A DNA stretch of 64,000 nt from Pelagibacterium limicola (GTDB lineage: Bacteria; Pseudomonadota; Alphaproteobacteria; Rhizobiales; Devosiaceae). The translations under genes were made by a program, and so were the position numbers. Positions within the stretch are counted from its first letter, which is position 1. Each line of letters starts with the position of its first letter. The stretch covers positions 62,001 to 126,000 of the forward strand of contig NZ_JADQDB010000001.1 of the NCBI RefSeq assembly GCF_015694405.1, in the 5' to 3' direction. This document shows positions 49,709 to 57,780 of the stretch, piece after piece. Under the pieces are notes generated by a model. That model made no database searches. It worked only from the letters and a program-made list of their open reading frames with translations, and was not told where the DNA came from.

Positions 49709-50221
49709 TCACTTCCTGTCATAGACCGCAATCGTGAACCCTGCGCTGTCGCGTTCCCCGGGCTTTATGTCGTCGAGCAGCCGCATTGCCCACTGATCCG
49801 GATCGATCTCGGGAAAGAACGTGTCCCCTGGCGGTTGGGCATCCACATGGGTGATGTAAAGCCGATCAGCCAATCCCATTGCCTGGGCGTATAACTCCCC
49901 TCCGCCATTGATGAAAACCTCATCCACCCCGTCGCGGCGCGCAATCATTTTTGCGTGTTCCAACGCCGCATCGAGCGAAGCAACGGTGACAACGCCGTCC
50001 GGTGCATAATCGGGCTGCCGCGTCACCACGATGTTGGTCCGGCCCGGCAAGGGCTTGCCGATACTCTCGAACGTCTTGCGCCCGGCAATGAGCGGCTTGC
50101 CCATTGTCGTCGCCTTGTAGAACGCGAAATCGGTCGGCAGCCGCCACGGCAATTTGCCTCCGGCGCCGATGGCCCCGTTTCGCCCCACCGCGGCAATCAT
50201 TGCTATGCGGACATCGCTCAT
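49709..50221 (-). CDS. folA: Dihydrofolate reductase
   Basis: A 170-residue protein, the usual bacterial length. MIAAVGRNGAIGAGGKLPWRLPTDFAFYKATTMGKPLIAGRKTFESIGKPLPGRTNIVVTR has the substrate-binding loop, the catalytic Asp (in PTDFAFY) and NADPH-binding residues, with VFINGGGELYAQAM later. It reduces dihydrofolate to tetrahydrofolate, supplying thymidylate synthase encoded three genes upstream in this unit. The ATG at 50219-50221 overlaps the GNAT stop (ATGA). Confidence 0.96.
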   Translation of the reverse strand: MSDVRIAMIAAVGRNGAIGAGGKLPWRLPTDFAFYKATTMGKPLIAGRKTFESIGKPLPGRTNIVVTRQPDYAPDGVVTVASLDAALEHAKMIARRDGVDEVFINGGGELYAQAMGLADRLYITHVDAQPPGDTFFPEIDPDQWAMRLLDDIKPGERDSAGFTIAVYDRK

Positions 50222-50697
50222 CCCCGCGCCAGCGCCTCGAGTTCCGGCCCGCTCACCCGGCACGTCGTCCATTCGTCATGCAGCACGGCGCCGTGCGCCT
50301 TGTAGAAATTGATGGCGTGCTCGTTCCAGTTGAGCACCCACCAGCTCAGCCGCCCGAGTCCCTCTTCAACGCAGCGCTTTGCCAGATGCACCAACAACGC
50401 CTTGCCGATCCCGTTGCCCCGCACGCCCGGCTCGACATAGAGATCTTCGAGCCAGATGCCATGCCGCCCCTGGAAGGTGGAAAAGGTATAGAACCAGAGC
50501 GCGAACCCCACCGGATTGCCGTCCAGTTCCGCAATCTCGCAAAACACCTTTGGCTCTTCGCCAAACAGGGCCGCCTCGATCTGTGCTTCGCCCGCTTCCA
50601 CTTGATCGTTGAGCTTTTCGAACTCCGCCAGCTTGATGATGAATTCGAGTACCAGCGCCGTATCCTGTTTCACGGCGCGCCGGATTGTAACTGCCAT
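50218..50697 (-). CDS. GNAT family N-acetyltransferase (diamine acetyltransferase-like)
   Basis: A 159-residue protein. It begins MAVTIRRAVKQDTALVLEFI and has FALWFYTFSTFQGRHGIWLEDLYVEPGVRGNGIGKALLVHLAKRC, the acetyl-CoA-binding motif A, then LSWWVLNWNEHAINFYKAHGA. The pattern F-x-G-x-x-G-I-W-L-E-D-L-Y-V is that of spermidine/diamine N-acetyltransferase-like (SSAT-type) proteins. It overlaps folA by ATGA and follows DUF4424 by 22 bases, so it is part of the thyA operon. Confidence 0.9.
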   Translation of the reverse strand: MAVTIRRAVKQDTALVLEFIIKLAEFEKLNDQVEAGEAQIEAALFGEEPKVFCEIAELDGNPVGFALWFYTFSTFQGRHGIWLEDLYVEPGVRGNGIGKALLVHLAKRCVEEGLGRLSWWVLNWNEHAINFYKAHGAVLHDEWTTCRVSGPELEALARG

Positions 50698-50719
50698 AAG
50701 TCCTCTGGTTATTGGTTCC

Positions 50720-51709
50720 TCAGTCGGAATCGTGCCGGACCAGGAACAAGACGTGGATATCGCTCCACGGATAAAAGTCGGTTTGAGTCATCTCGAATGT
50801 TGTCGGGCCGGTCTTGACGACATTGTTCCCGCAGAAGGATACGAGATTTTCCGGCGCACCCTTGTCCACGATCAGCCGGAACTCCCCGATCGGCCCCGCC
50901 CAGTTCTCACCCGTCGAGAGCACATAACTTAGCCACACCTCGTGGTAGGGCGCGCCCCATATCTCGTCCGGGTTCTGCAAACTGCGACGCACGGCACTCT
51001 TGATAGGGTCTTCTACGCAATACTTCTCAGTGTAGCGGGCCTGCATCACGGTATCGTCATAGAGGACGCCCACCCAACTGGCGCCGCCGATGCCGGGTTT
51101 GTACTGGTGCTCGACCACGACCGTCTCACCCGCCGGAAAAACGGCCTCCCAGGTATAGGCCGATTTCAGCGTCCAGACCGGGCTGTAGACAACCGTCTCT
51201 TCCCAACCAAAGTCGAGAAGGCTCAGAAGGCCCAGGTCGATCAGACCTTTTCTGTCAGCTTCGGACAATGCATCGATCGCCGCTTGCGTCTCAGTGGAGT
51301 GTGGGGCCAACGGAATGCCCCGCTTCTGCAGGTCTTTGCTCCGGTCCACCCCGAGCGCGAAGGCATATTGGTACAATTGCGCCTCGACGGGTTCGCCGTC
51401 GAACGTGGTGGTAAACCCGAAGATGTTTTCCGGATCATCGGTGGGATAGCTTACCATCGAGTGGAAATCGCCCGTGATGTCCGGCATCGGAAACGCGACA
51501 AGGACGTGCTGGTCCTCGTCGGTCAGGTTTTCAAACCGGTAGACAACCCTTACCTCGTCCATCGACAAATAGAGGTCCTCGGACGCCATCCGGATGTTCT
51601 CGTTGCGCACGAAGACAAGCCCGCCGGCGCCCACTTCGGCCGCCGAGTCGTTGGCAAAAACCGGCACCGCCAGCGCGCCAATCAGCGAAAATGCTATAAA
51701 TCCCCTCAT
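50720..51709 (-). CDS. DUF4424 domain-containing exported protein
   Basis: A 329-residue protein with a Sec signal peptide ([21 protein letters not shown], cleavage about residue 19), so periplasmic. [33 protein letters not shown] and LVAFPMPDI match the DUF4424 family. The beta-rich body with [19 protein letters not shown] suggests an immunoglobulin-like adhesion or binding fold; function is unknown. Its start overlaps the thyA stop by ATGA, an unusual partner for a nucleotide gene, so coexpression here may be incidental to packing. Confidence 0.85.
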   Translation of the reverse strand: MRGFIAFSLIGALAVPVFANDSAAEVGAGGLVFVRNENIRMASEDLYLSMDEVRVVYRFENLTDEDQHVLVAFPMPDITGDFHSMVSYPTDDPENIFGFTTTFDGEPVEAQLYQYAFALGVDRSKDLQKRGIPLAPHSTETQAAIDALSEADRKGLIDLGLLSLLDFGWEETVVYSPVWTLKSAYTWEAVFPAGETVVVEHQYKPGIGGASWVGVLYDDTVMQARYTEKYCVEDPIKSAVRRSLQNPDEIWGAPYHEVWLSYVLSTGENWAGPIGEFRLIVDKGAPENLVSFCGNNVVKTGPTTFEMTQTDFYPWSDIHVLFLVRHDSD

Positions 51710-52500
51710 ACCGACACGTCCCCTTTGATGTGTGGATGTGGATCATATCCCTCGATCGCAAAATCATCGAACTGAAAATCGAAGATCGAATTGCGTTTTG
51801 TCTCGATAACCAGCCGCGGCAATGGCCTCGGGTTACGGGTCAGTTGCAGATTCACCTGGTCGAAGTGATTGGCGTAGATATGCGCATCCCCAAACGTATG
51901 GACAAACTCCCCCACGCCCAGCCCCGTAACCTCTGCCACCATGTGCGTAAGGAGCGCATAGGAGGCGATGTTGAACGGCACCCCAAGAAAGATGTCCGCG
52001 GACCTCTGGTAAAGCTGGCAGGAAAGCCTGCCATCGGCGACGTAGAACTGGAAAAGGCAATGGCAGGGCGGCAACGCCATGTTGTCTACTTCCGCCGGGT
52101 TCCAGGCCGAAACGATATGCCGGCGGGAATCCGGCCGCGTCCGGATCTGCTCGATGAGATTGGAAATCTGGTCTATGTGCCGCCCGTCCGGCGCCGGCCA
52201 GTTCCGCCACTGGCTGCCATACACCGGGCCCAGATCGCCGTTCTCGTCGGCCCATTCGTCCCAGATGCGCACACCGCGCTCCTGCAGCCAGCGCACGTTG
52301 GTGTCGCCGCGCAGGAACCAAAGGAGTTCATAAATGATGGACTTGATGTGCAGCTTCTTCGTCGTCACCAGCGGAAAGCCTTCGTTGAGGTCGAACCGCA
52401 TCTGGTAACCGAAAACGCTCCGCGTGCCGGTGCCCGTCCTGTCGGACTTGTCGGCTCCGGTCTCCATCACGTGGCGCAAAAGATCGAGATATTGCTTCAT
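51706..52500 (-). CDS. thyA: Thymidylate synthase
   Basis: A 264-residue ThyA, the E. coli-type length. Visible are [38 protein letters not shown], the dUMP-phosphate region and the nucleophile Cys in [14 protein letters not shown], with [23 protein letters not shown] and the C-terminal [14 protein letters not shown]. It methylates dUMP to dTMP. It heads an overlapping set of genes ending in folA, which regenerates tetrahydrofolate from its product. Confidence 0.97.
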   Translation of the reverse strand: MKQYLDLLRHVMETGADKSDRTGTGTRSVFGYQMRFDLNEGFPLVTTKKLHIKSIIYELLWFLRGDTNVRWLQERGVRIWDEWADENGDLGPVYGSQWRNWPAPDGRHIDQISNLIEQIRTRPDSRRHIVSAWNPAEVDNMALPPCHCLFQFYVADGRLSCQLYQRSADIFLGVPFNIASYALLTHMVAEVTGLGVGEFVHTFGDAHIYANHFDQVNLQLTRNPRPLPRLVIETKRNSIFDFQFDDFAIEGYDPHPHIKGDVSV

Positions 52501-52639
52501 GCTCGGGAATCTACACCGATTCTCCGCCGCTCACTTCACCATGGTTGGCCCCTCGTTCACAGCTTATCGATAACGCGGCTCTTTTCCGCCAAAGACCCTT
52601 TCACTTCGCGGGTCATGTCCCTATATTACTCCTGCCGGC

Positions 52640-52950
52640 AACGGCTATGGCGATAAATGGCCATCGTAATAAACCCATCGGACCCGGGGGCAGTACCCGG
52701 CGCCTCCACCATTATCCTCTGCCGAGGATGCTTATGGGGGCGAAACAGGATCGACGAGGGCGTAAAGGGTGCTGCTTTCGCTCGGCATGGTACCACCGAT
52801 ATCGGACCGAAACTTATAGTTGCCAATGACAACCATAAGGCTCCGGTTGCTCTCGCCGCTTAAGCGGTGCCAGCACTGGGAATTTAAAGCCCTGCGCTCC
52901 TAGCCGGGCGTAGGCGGGGTCCGCAGGCACCTGGCAACAGAAGCCTGCAT
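52640..52950 (+). ncRNA. ssrA: Transfer-messenger RNA, two-piece circularly permuted (alpha type)
   Basis: The acceptor piece comes first: T-stem CCGGG/CCCGG (52684-52688, 52696-52700), acceptor strand CGCCTCC (52701-52707) and ACCA (52708-52711). A 24-base intervening segment (52712-52735) contains hairpin ATCCTC-TGCC-GAGGAT. The coding piece then starts GGGGGCGAAACAGGATCGAC (52736 on); its GGGGGCG pairs with CGCCTCC, including the G-U identity pair at position 3. The tag reading frame (52822-52863) encodes ANDNHKAPVALAA then TAA. The 3' end has stem GCAGGC/GCCTGC (52923-52948), then a T-rich stretch. Its T-loop GGCAGTA differs from the usual TTCGAnn, as in the alpha group. The outer ends are approximate. 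Confidence 0.93.
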
Positions 52951-53051
52951 CTTCTTCCTTTTGCTTGAATTTTTCGGCCAAGTCGGGCTGATATGGGGCG
53001 TTGAGATTCTGCTGCCCATTTCGGGTGGCCCAATCAGGGAACCGCGTGCTT

Positions 53052-53534
53052 ATGGCCGAAGACCAGATCCGCTACGACATTCTTACACAGGAAGCCCTGC
53101 GCGGTGTCGTAAAGAAGGTCCTGGGCGAGGTCGCGCGTACCGGCCTGCCGGGCGATCACCACTTCTTCATTTCATTTGTCACGCAGGCGCCGGGCGTGCG
53201 CATCAGCCAACGCCTCATCGCCCAGTACGAAAAAGATATGACGATCGTCCTTCAGAACCAGTATTGGGATCTGAAGGTCAGCGACACCGGCTTTGAGGTC
53301 GGCCTCTCCTTCGACGGACAGAACGAAACCCTCTTCATCCCCTTTTCGGCCATGAAGGGGTTTTTTGATCCCTCCGTACAGTTCGGCATTCAGTTCGAAG
53401 TCGCCGAAGCGCCTGCGACCCATGTCGAAACGATTATCGAAACCGCCGACCCCGACGATGATAACGACCCCGATCCGGCCCCCGAGCCGTCGGGCGAAAA
53501 GGTCGTCAGCCTCGACGCCTTCCGCAAGAAGTAG
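53052..53534 (+). CDS. sspB: SspB, ClpXP adaptor for ssrA-tagged proteins (alpha type)
   Basis: A 160-residue protein starting MAEDQIRYDILTQEALRGVV. The core LPGDHHFFISFVTQAPGVRISQRLIAQYEKDMTIVLQNQYWDLKV is diagnostic of alpha-type SspB, with a second strand set (FEVGLSFDGQNETLFIPFSAMKGFFDPSVQFGIQF). After about residue 120 comes an acidic linker (DPDDDNDPDPAPEP) and a short C-terminal ClpX-tethering tail (KVVSLDAFRKK). It lies about 100 bases downstream of ssrA, whose tag it should deliver to ClpXP. Confidence 0.94.
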   Translation: MAEDQIRYDILTQEALRGVVKKVLGEVARTGLPGDHHFFISFVTQAPGVRISQRLIAQYEKDMTIVLQNQYWDLKVSDTGFEVGLSFDGQNETLFIPFSAMKGFFDPSVQFGIQFEVAEAPATHVETIIETADPDDDNDPDPAPEPSGEKVVSLDAFRKK

Positions 53535-53562
53535 CGCCTTGGCGTGAACGCGGCTCCCGCTT

Positions 53563-53820
53563 TTGGAATTCGGGGAGCACGAGAAATCAAAGAGCCGGAC
53601 CGTGCAGAAGCGCTCCCTGATCATCGCCGGCCACTCGACTTCGATGGCGCTTGAGCCCGAATTCTGGGCTGCTCTCGAGACCCTCGCCGCCGAACGCGGC
53701 ACCAGCGTTGCCCACATCATCGCCGAGATCGACGAGCACCGGCAAGGCGCCAACCTTTCCTCTGCGGTGCGCGTAACCGTGCTGGAATGGTTCATCGCCA
53801 GGGCTGTAGCTGACGCGTAG
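53563..53820 (+). CDS. Ribbon-helix-helix domain protein
   Basis: About 85 residues. VQKRSLIIAGHSTSMALEPEFWAALETLAAERGTSVAHIIAEID is the RHH_4-type DNA-binding fold common in Hyphomicrobiales (often mis-annotated as an aryl-sulfate sulfotransferase). The start may be the TTG at 53563 or the GTG at 53602, which begins the domain. It follows sspB by 28 bases in the same direction. The target is unknown. Confidence 0.8.
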   Translation: MEFGEHEKSKSRTVQKRSLIIAGHSTSMALEPEFWAALETLAAERGTSVAHIIAEIDEHRQGANLSSAVRVTVLEWFIARAVADA

Positions 53821-53880
53821 CCTGAGCCTGCAAGAGTCCGAAACCACTGCAGCCGGAATAGGCATGAACTCCCGCAAAGA

Positions 53881-56800
53881 TTATCGGGGACCAAGTAGCT
53901 GCAATTGCAGCGCTCCCGGCGGCAATTGCTGGATCGATGGCCCCTGCTGTGCGGGTGGCGGGGGAAGTTCATCCTCGCGCTCCAGTTGCCGCTGCAACGC
54001 ATCGAGTTGCCGTTGCCGCTCCTCTTCCGCCAACAGCGCCGCCTCTTCCTGCTGCTGGCGCAACAACTCTTCGGCCTGCCGCCGCGCTTCTTCCTCCATC
54101 AGCCGCGCCTGCTCCTCGGCCAAAGCCCTCTGTCGGGCTTCCTGCTCGGCGCGCAGTCGTTCCAACTCATCGAGTTCGATTTCATACGCGCGCATTTGGA
54201 TCGCATCGACCATCTGGGTCAGGTCCAGCACGCGTTCCGGCGCGCGCAGCGGCCCCCGCACCCCGATCCCGACCCGCCCCGTCGTCTCCGTGATCAGTTC
54301 ATTTCCACCCACCGGCCGCGTCAGCGCCAGCGTCCAATTGCCGTCGACCATCAGATTGGCGAGTGCAAGCGTGCCCCCGCCAACAAGCCGCGCGCCCTCG
54401 CCCTCTATGGCAACATTGGAAACGCGCACCGTACCGCCGGTCACCGCGAAAAGCCCTGCGGCCTCGCGAGCAACGAACGAACCCGAATCGAGAGCCTCGA
54501 TGACGATCTCTTCGAGGGCTTCGGGCTCCAGCGCCATGATGTTCTCGATTGCCGCTGCGCGCACGAAGACGTCCGGCGATGCCCGCTCGATCGTCAACCC
54601 TGAAATCGAAACACTCCCGCTCCCGGTCAGCGTTCCAATCAGCGCCCGATAGCTGTCGCCATTGGCCTGGAACCGCCCGCCCGCCGTCACCCGGCCGGAT
54701 AAGACCGCTTCCGGCGCACCCTCGACCAGCGCGTCGATATCCACGCCGTTCAGCGAGAACCGCCCTGTGAGGCTCTTGTCGGTCAGCACCGAAGCACAGC
54801 ACAACGTCGTTTCTAGCTCCAGAGTGCCCCCTCCGATCTCGCCAAATAGGCTACGCAGGCGAACATCTTCGGCATCCCAGGTGTAGTCGAATGCCAGCGC
54901 TTCGAGCAGCACCTGGTCCCCGACCGTCACCACCGGCGCATCGATACCGATCCGCCCGCGCGTCGTACGCATGATCTGACCCACATCGAGCGGCCCATCG
55001 GCCCACTCTCCCGGAGCGCTTCGAAGGGTCGAGGCCGGTCCGCCTAGCATTGCCATCAGCGTTTCGAGATCGAACCCATCGAATCGCAACGCGCCGGTCA
55101 CTAGCGCTGAATTGGTTTGCGCGGCGTAAGCCAGGTTTCCCTCGAGGGTATGTTCGCCGGTAAAGGCAACGATATTGCTCAGCGTGAGGCTGTCGCCCCC
55201 GATAAAGCCGATTTCCGCTTGCCCCTCGACCCCTGGAAACCAGACTCCTGCCGCCCCTGCCAGTTCTGCAAGCGCCGCCATGTCGGCAAAAAGGAACGAG
55301 GTTTGCCCCTGCCCGCGAATCGCAGCCGGATCGGAGGTGATCATCGTGCCGGTGAAATCGATCCTCTCTCCACCCCCCTCCAGTGTCAGTTCGGTCTCAA
55401 GGCTTGCAAGGGGGTTGCCGTTGACCGTGAGCGTCAGCAAGGCGCCGTCTTCCCCCGCGATGATCGGGGCAAGCCCAAGCTGGGCCATCAGGTCCGCCCC
55501 GCTATCGGTCGCCGCCTCCAGCGTCGCAGCCAACCATCCCTGCCCCAGGGCGCCGATACCCTCTGCAATGTCCGCGGTTACCCAGATATCGGCCGACCCG
55601 GCTCGCCCTTCCGCTGTCAGCGCTTGGCTGCCGTCGCGCGAAGGCTCCTCCAGCGCAACCCTCAGGTTTGCCGGCAGGCTGCCCGAAATCAGCCGGCGCA
55701 ACGGGGCGGCGCCATTCAGCGCTGGAACTAGTCCGAGCGCAGCCGCATTGCGGGCCACCGAAACATTGCCACCACCCCAGATCACCGGCTCGCCGAATGT
55801 GCCGCGGGCCTGCATCCAGCCTTCGAATCCGACGCCGCCGAAATCCCCGATTCGCAGATCGGCAACGGTTACGCCCGACCCATCCCAATCGAGCGCAATG
55901 CCGACATCGGAAAAACTCTGCCCGGCAATCCGCCCCGCCGCCGCGCCGAGCCGGAACTGCCCCTCGGGGAAGCTCAGCCCAAACGGTCCCGCCGGATCGA
56001 GGGGTGGCAGCAGCGCCAGCAGCGCCTCGCTCTGGGCCGCAGAGAGCGCGGAAAGGTCAACTTCGACGTCCAGCCTCGGCTGCTCGCCAAACCGCATCAG
56101 CCCCGAAATGCTGTGATGCGTCCCGTCGATCCCGAACAGACCTTCGTTGAGTCGCAGCCCGTCATTGGTCAACCGCAATTCGCCCTGCAATTGCCCCGGC
56201 ATGTTGAAGAGCGGATTGCCTTCTGCCGGTCGCCGCCAGAGCAGGGAAAGCGCGTCGAGACGCCGCGCACTCACGTCGATCGTTCCCGCAAAGGCGGGCC
56301 ACCCCGCCTGCCGCCCCAGCGTTCCGGTGAGTTGCAACACGGTATCGCCTGCCAGCCGTCCGGAAAACTCCTCGATCCGCCAGAGCTCACCATTGGTCAC
56401 CGCGTCGAGCCGGACTTCACGAAGTCCCGTACCGCGCAGGACCAACTCGTTGATCTCCACTCCGATCCGCCCGGGCAGCGGCGGAATTATTGGTTGCGGC
56501 ATCTCGCGCAACAGCCGCACGATCTCGAATGGCTGCCGCGAGGCGTCCTCGGTAGCGGCGCGCGGCAACAGGGTCACCACGCCGCCCGAAATCGCGGCAT
56601 TGAAGCGCGGTTGCTCGCCAAGCCGCAACGCAGCCGACCCCGTCAACCGCGTCGCTACCTGGTTCTCATCTGGCAGCAGCGTGAAATCCTCAAGCACGAC
56701 GTCCGACGTCGTCGCTGTCATAGGACTCGAGAGCACCAGGGCGCCCGTCAACCCGTCCTCGCTCCGCGCGGCCTGGCGATAGACGCCTTGTCCCTCGAAG

Positions 56801-57495
56801 CTCGGTTCGGAGCCGGTCCGCAGAAGGCCTTCGACCGAGACCGAATATCCGCCCGCCCCGGGCCGCAGGAATGCCGATACCTGCATGTTCCCGTCCGCGT
56901 TCATCGCGGAGGTCGCGAACCGCACGGCATAAACTTCACCCTCGAACTGCCCATCGCCCGTAAGCGCGAAAGGCCCGCGCAGGCCCGTCATCCGCATGTC
57001 CCCGGAAAATCCGGTCACCTCGCGGCTGTCCCCGCCACGCAGGTCGGTAACCGTCACCCTCGCATCCTCGAACCGGGCCTGCTGGATCGAGACGTTGGTC
57101 GCGATTGCTGTCTCGGCCAGCGTGACCGGGGTATCGATCTGCCCGTTCTCGTCGATTGTCAGATTGATATGCGGCGCCACCAGTCGCAGTTGTGTCACGG
57201 TGAACCTGTCGCGCAGGAAATCCATCAAGGAAAAATCGGCCTCGACCCGCTGAGCTTCACCCAGCGGCCGTTCGGCCGAACCGAGGCGGACCCCTTCGAT
57301 AAGCATCCGGGGCTGGGGCAGTAGCGTAAAGGCCATGTCGCCCTCGATCGCAACCTCGATTCCCAGCGCCTCGGCGGTGATCTGCTCCATGCGCGGCTTG
57401 TAGCTGTTCCAGTCGATCAGCCACGGCACGACGAATGCCGCTCCCAGAATGAGGATCGCCACCAGCCCGACCGCAATATAAATCCGATTGGCCAC
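53881..57495 (-). CDS. AsmA family protein, large
   Basis: A 1204-residue protein. One N-terminal membrane helix (residues about 5-27, IYIAVGLVAILILGAAFVVPWLIDWNSYKP) anchors a large periplasmic part in the inner membrane. The first 150 residues are the AsmA domain (GIEVAIEGDMAFTLLPQPRMLIEGVRLGSAERP), and a C-terminal AsmA_2 region follows about residue 880-1080. It ends in a charged coiled coil (ERLRAEQEARQRALAEEQAR) of about 70 residues and a Pro/Gln tail. AsmA-family proteins are implicated in phospholipid transport to the outer membrane. It is convergent with the RHH gene and divergent from the helicase gene. Confidence 0.9.
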   Translation of the reverse strand: MANRIYIAVGLVAILILGAAFVVPWLIDWNSYKPRMEQITAEALGIEVAIEGDMAFTLLPQPRMLIEGVRLGSAERPLGEAQRVEADFSLMDFLRDRFTVTQLRLVAPHINLTIDENGQIDTPVTLAETAIATNVSIQQARFEDARVTVTDLRGGDSREVTGFSGDMRMTGLRGPFALTGDGQFEGEVYAVRFATSAMNADGNMQVSAFLRPGAGGYSVSVEGLLRTGSEPSFEGQGVYRQAARSEDGLTGALVLSSPMTATTSDVVLEDFTLLPDENQVATRLTGSAALRLGEQPRFNAAISGGVVTLLPRAATEDASRQPFEIVRLLREMPQPIIPPLPGRIGVEINELVLRGTGLREVRLDAVTNGELWRIEEFSGRLAGDTVLQLTGTLGRQAGWPAFAGTIDVSARRLDALSLLWRRPAEGNPLFNMPGQLQGELRLTNDGLRLNEGLFGIDGTHHSISGLMRFGEQPRLDVEVDLSALSAAQSEALLALLPPLDPAGPFGLSFPEGQFRLGAAAGRIAGQSFSDVGIALDWDGSGVTVADLRIGDFGGVGFEGWMQARGTFGEPVIWGGGNVSVARNAAALGLVPALNGAAPLRRLISGSLPANLRVALEEPSRDGSQALTAEGRAGSADIWVTADIAEGIGALGQGWLAATLEAATDSGADLMAQLGLAPIIAGEDGALLTLTVNGNPLASLETELTLEGGGERIDFTGTMITSDPAAIRGQGQTSFLFADMAALAELAGAAGVWFPGVEGQAEIGFIGGDSLTLSNIVAFTGEHTLEGNLAYAAQTNSALVTGALRFDGFDLETLMAMLGGPASTLRSAPGEWADGPLDVGQIMRTTRGRIGIDAPVVTVGDQVLLEALAFDYTWDAEDVRLRSLFGEIGGGTLELETTLCCASVLTDKSLTGRFSLNGVDIDALVEGAPEAVLSGRVTAGGRFQANGDSYRALIGTLTGSGSVSISGLTIERASPDVFVRAAAIENIMALEPEALEEIVIEALDSGSFVAREAAGLFAVTGGTVRVSNVAIEGEGARLVGGGTLALANLMVDGNWTLALTRPVGGNELITETTGRVGIGVRGPLRAPERVLDLTQMVDAIQMRAYEIELDELERLRAEQEARQRALAEEQARLMEEEARRQAEELLRQQQEEAALLAEEERQRQLDALQRQLEREDELPPPPAQQGPSIQQLPPGALQLQLLGPR

Positions 57496-57780
57496 CGCGA
57501 ACCTGGCCCTTCCTCACCCGGGAAACAGTTGGACGAACATTAGGCATAACCGGTGCGCCCGTCACCCGGCATTACACATTGTGAAAACAGGAATTTTATG
57601 ACTGGGCTCGCGCGCTTCCCACAATCTCGGAGAAGGTAGACTGAGCGAAGCAGCGGACGAATGGGTGTTCAGCGATGCCCATCAAAGCCACCCCGCATAT
57701 ACTTTTCCCTTGACGCGTCCTATATACTTCCATTGAGAACAAAAAGAGATTCGTGACCTGTTGGAAAACCCAAAGCCTTA
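57496..57780. other. Divergent intergenic region between the AsmA gene and the helicase gene
   Basis: 285 bases without a credible gene. It holds two copies of ATATACTT (about 57697 and 57722) around TTGACG (57710-57715), a possible promoter for the helicase gene. I do not see an alphaproteobacterial LexA box (GTTC-N7-GTTC). Confidence 0.5.

Noticed and set aside
56113-57324. 403-codon open frame opposite the AsmA gene
   Set aside because: Antisense shadow; translation is Arg/Pro/Gln-rich with no domain or ribosome site.
57660-57780. Possible LexA (SOS) box upstream of uvrD
   Set aside because: I looked for GTTC-N7-GTTC or GAAC-N7-GAAC. The GAAC at 57737 has no partner at the right distance.
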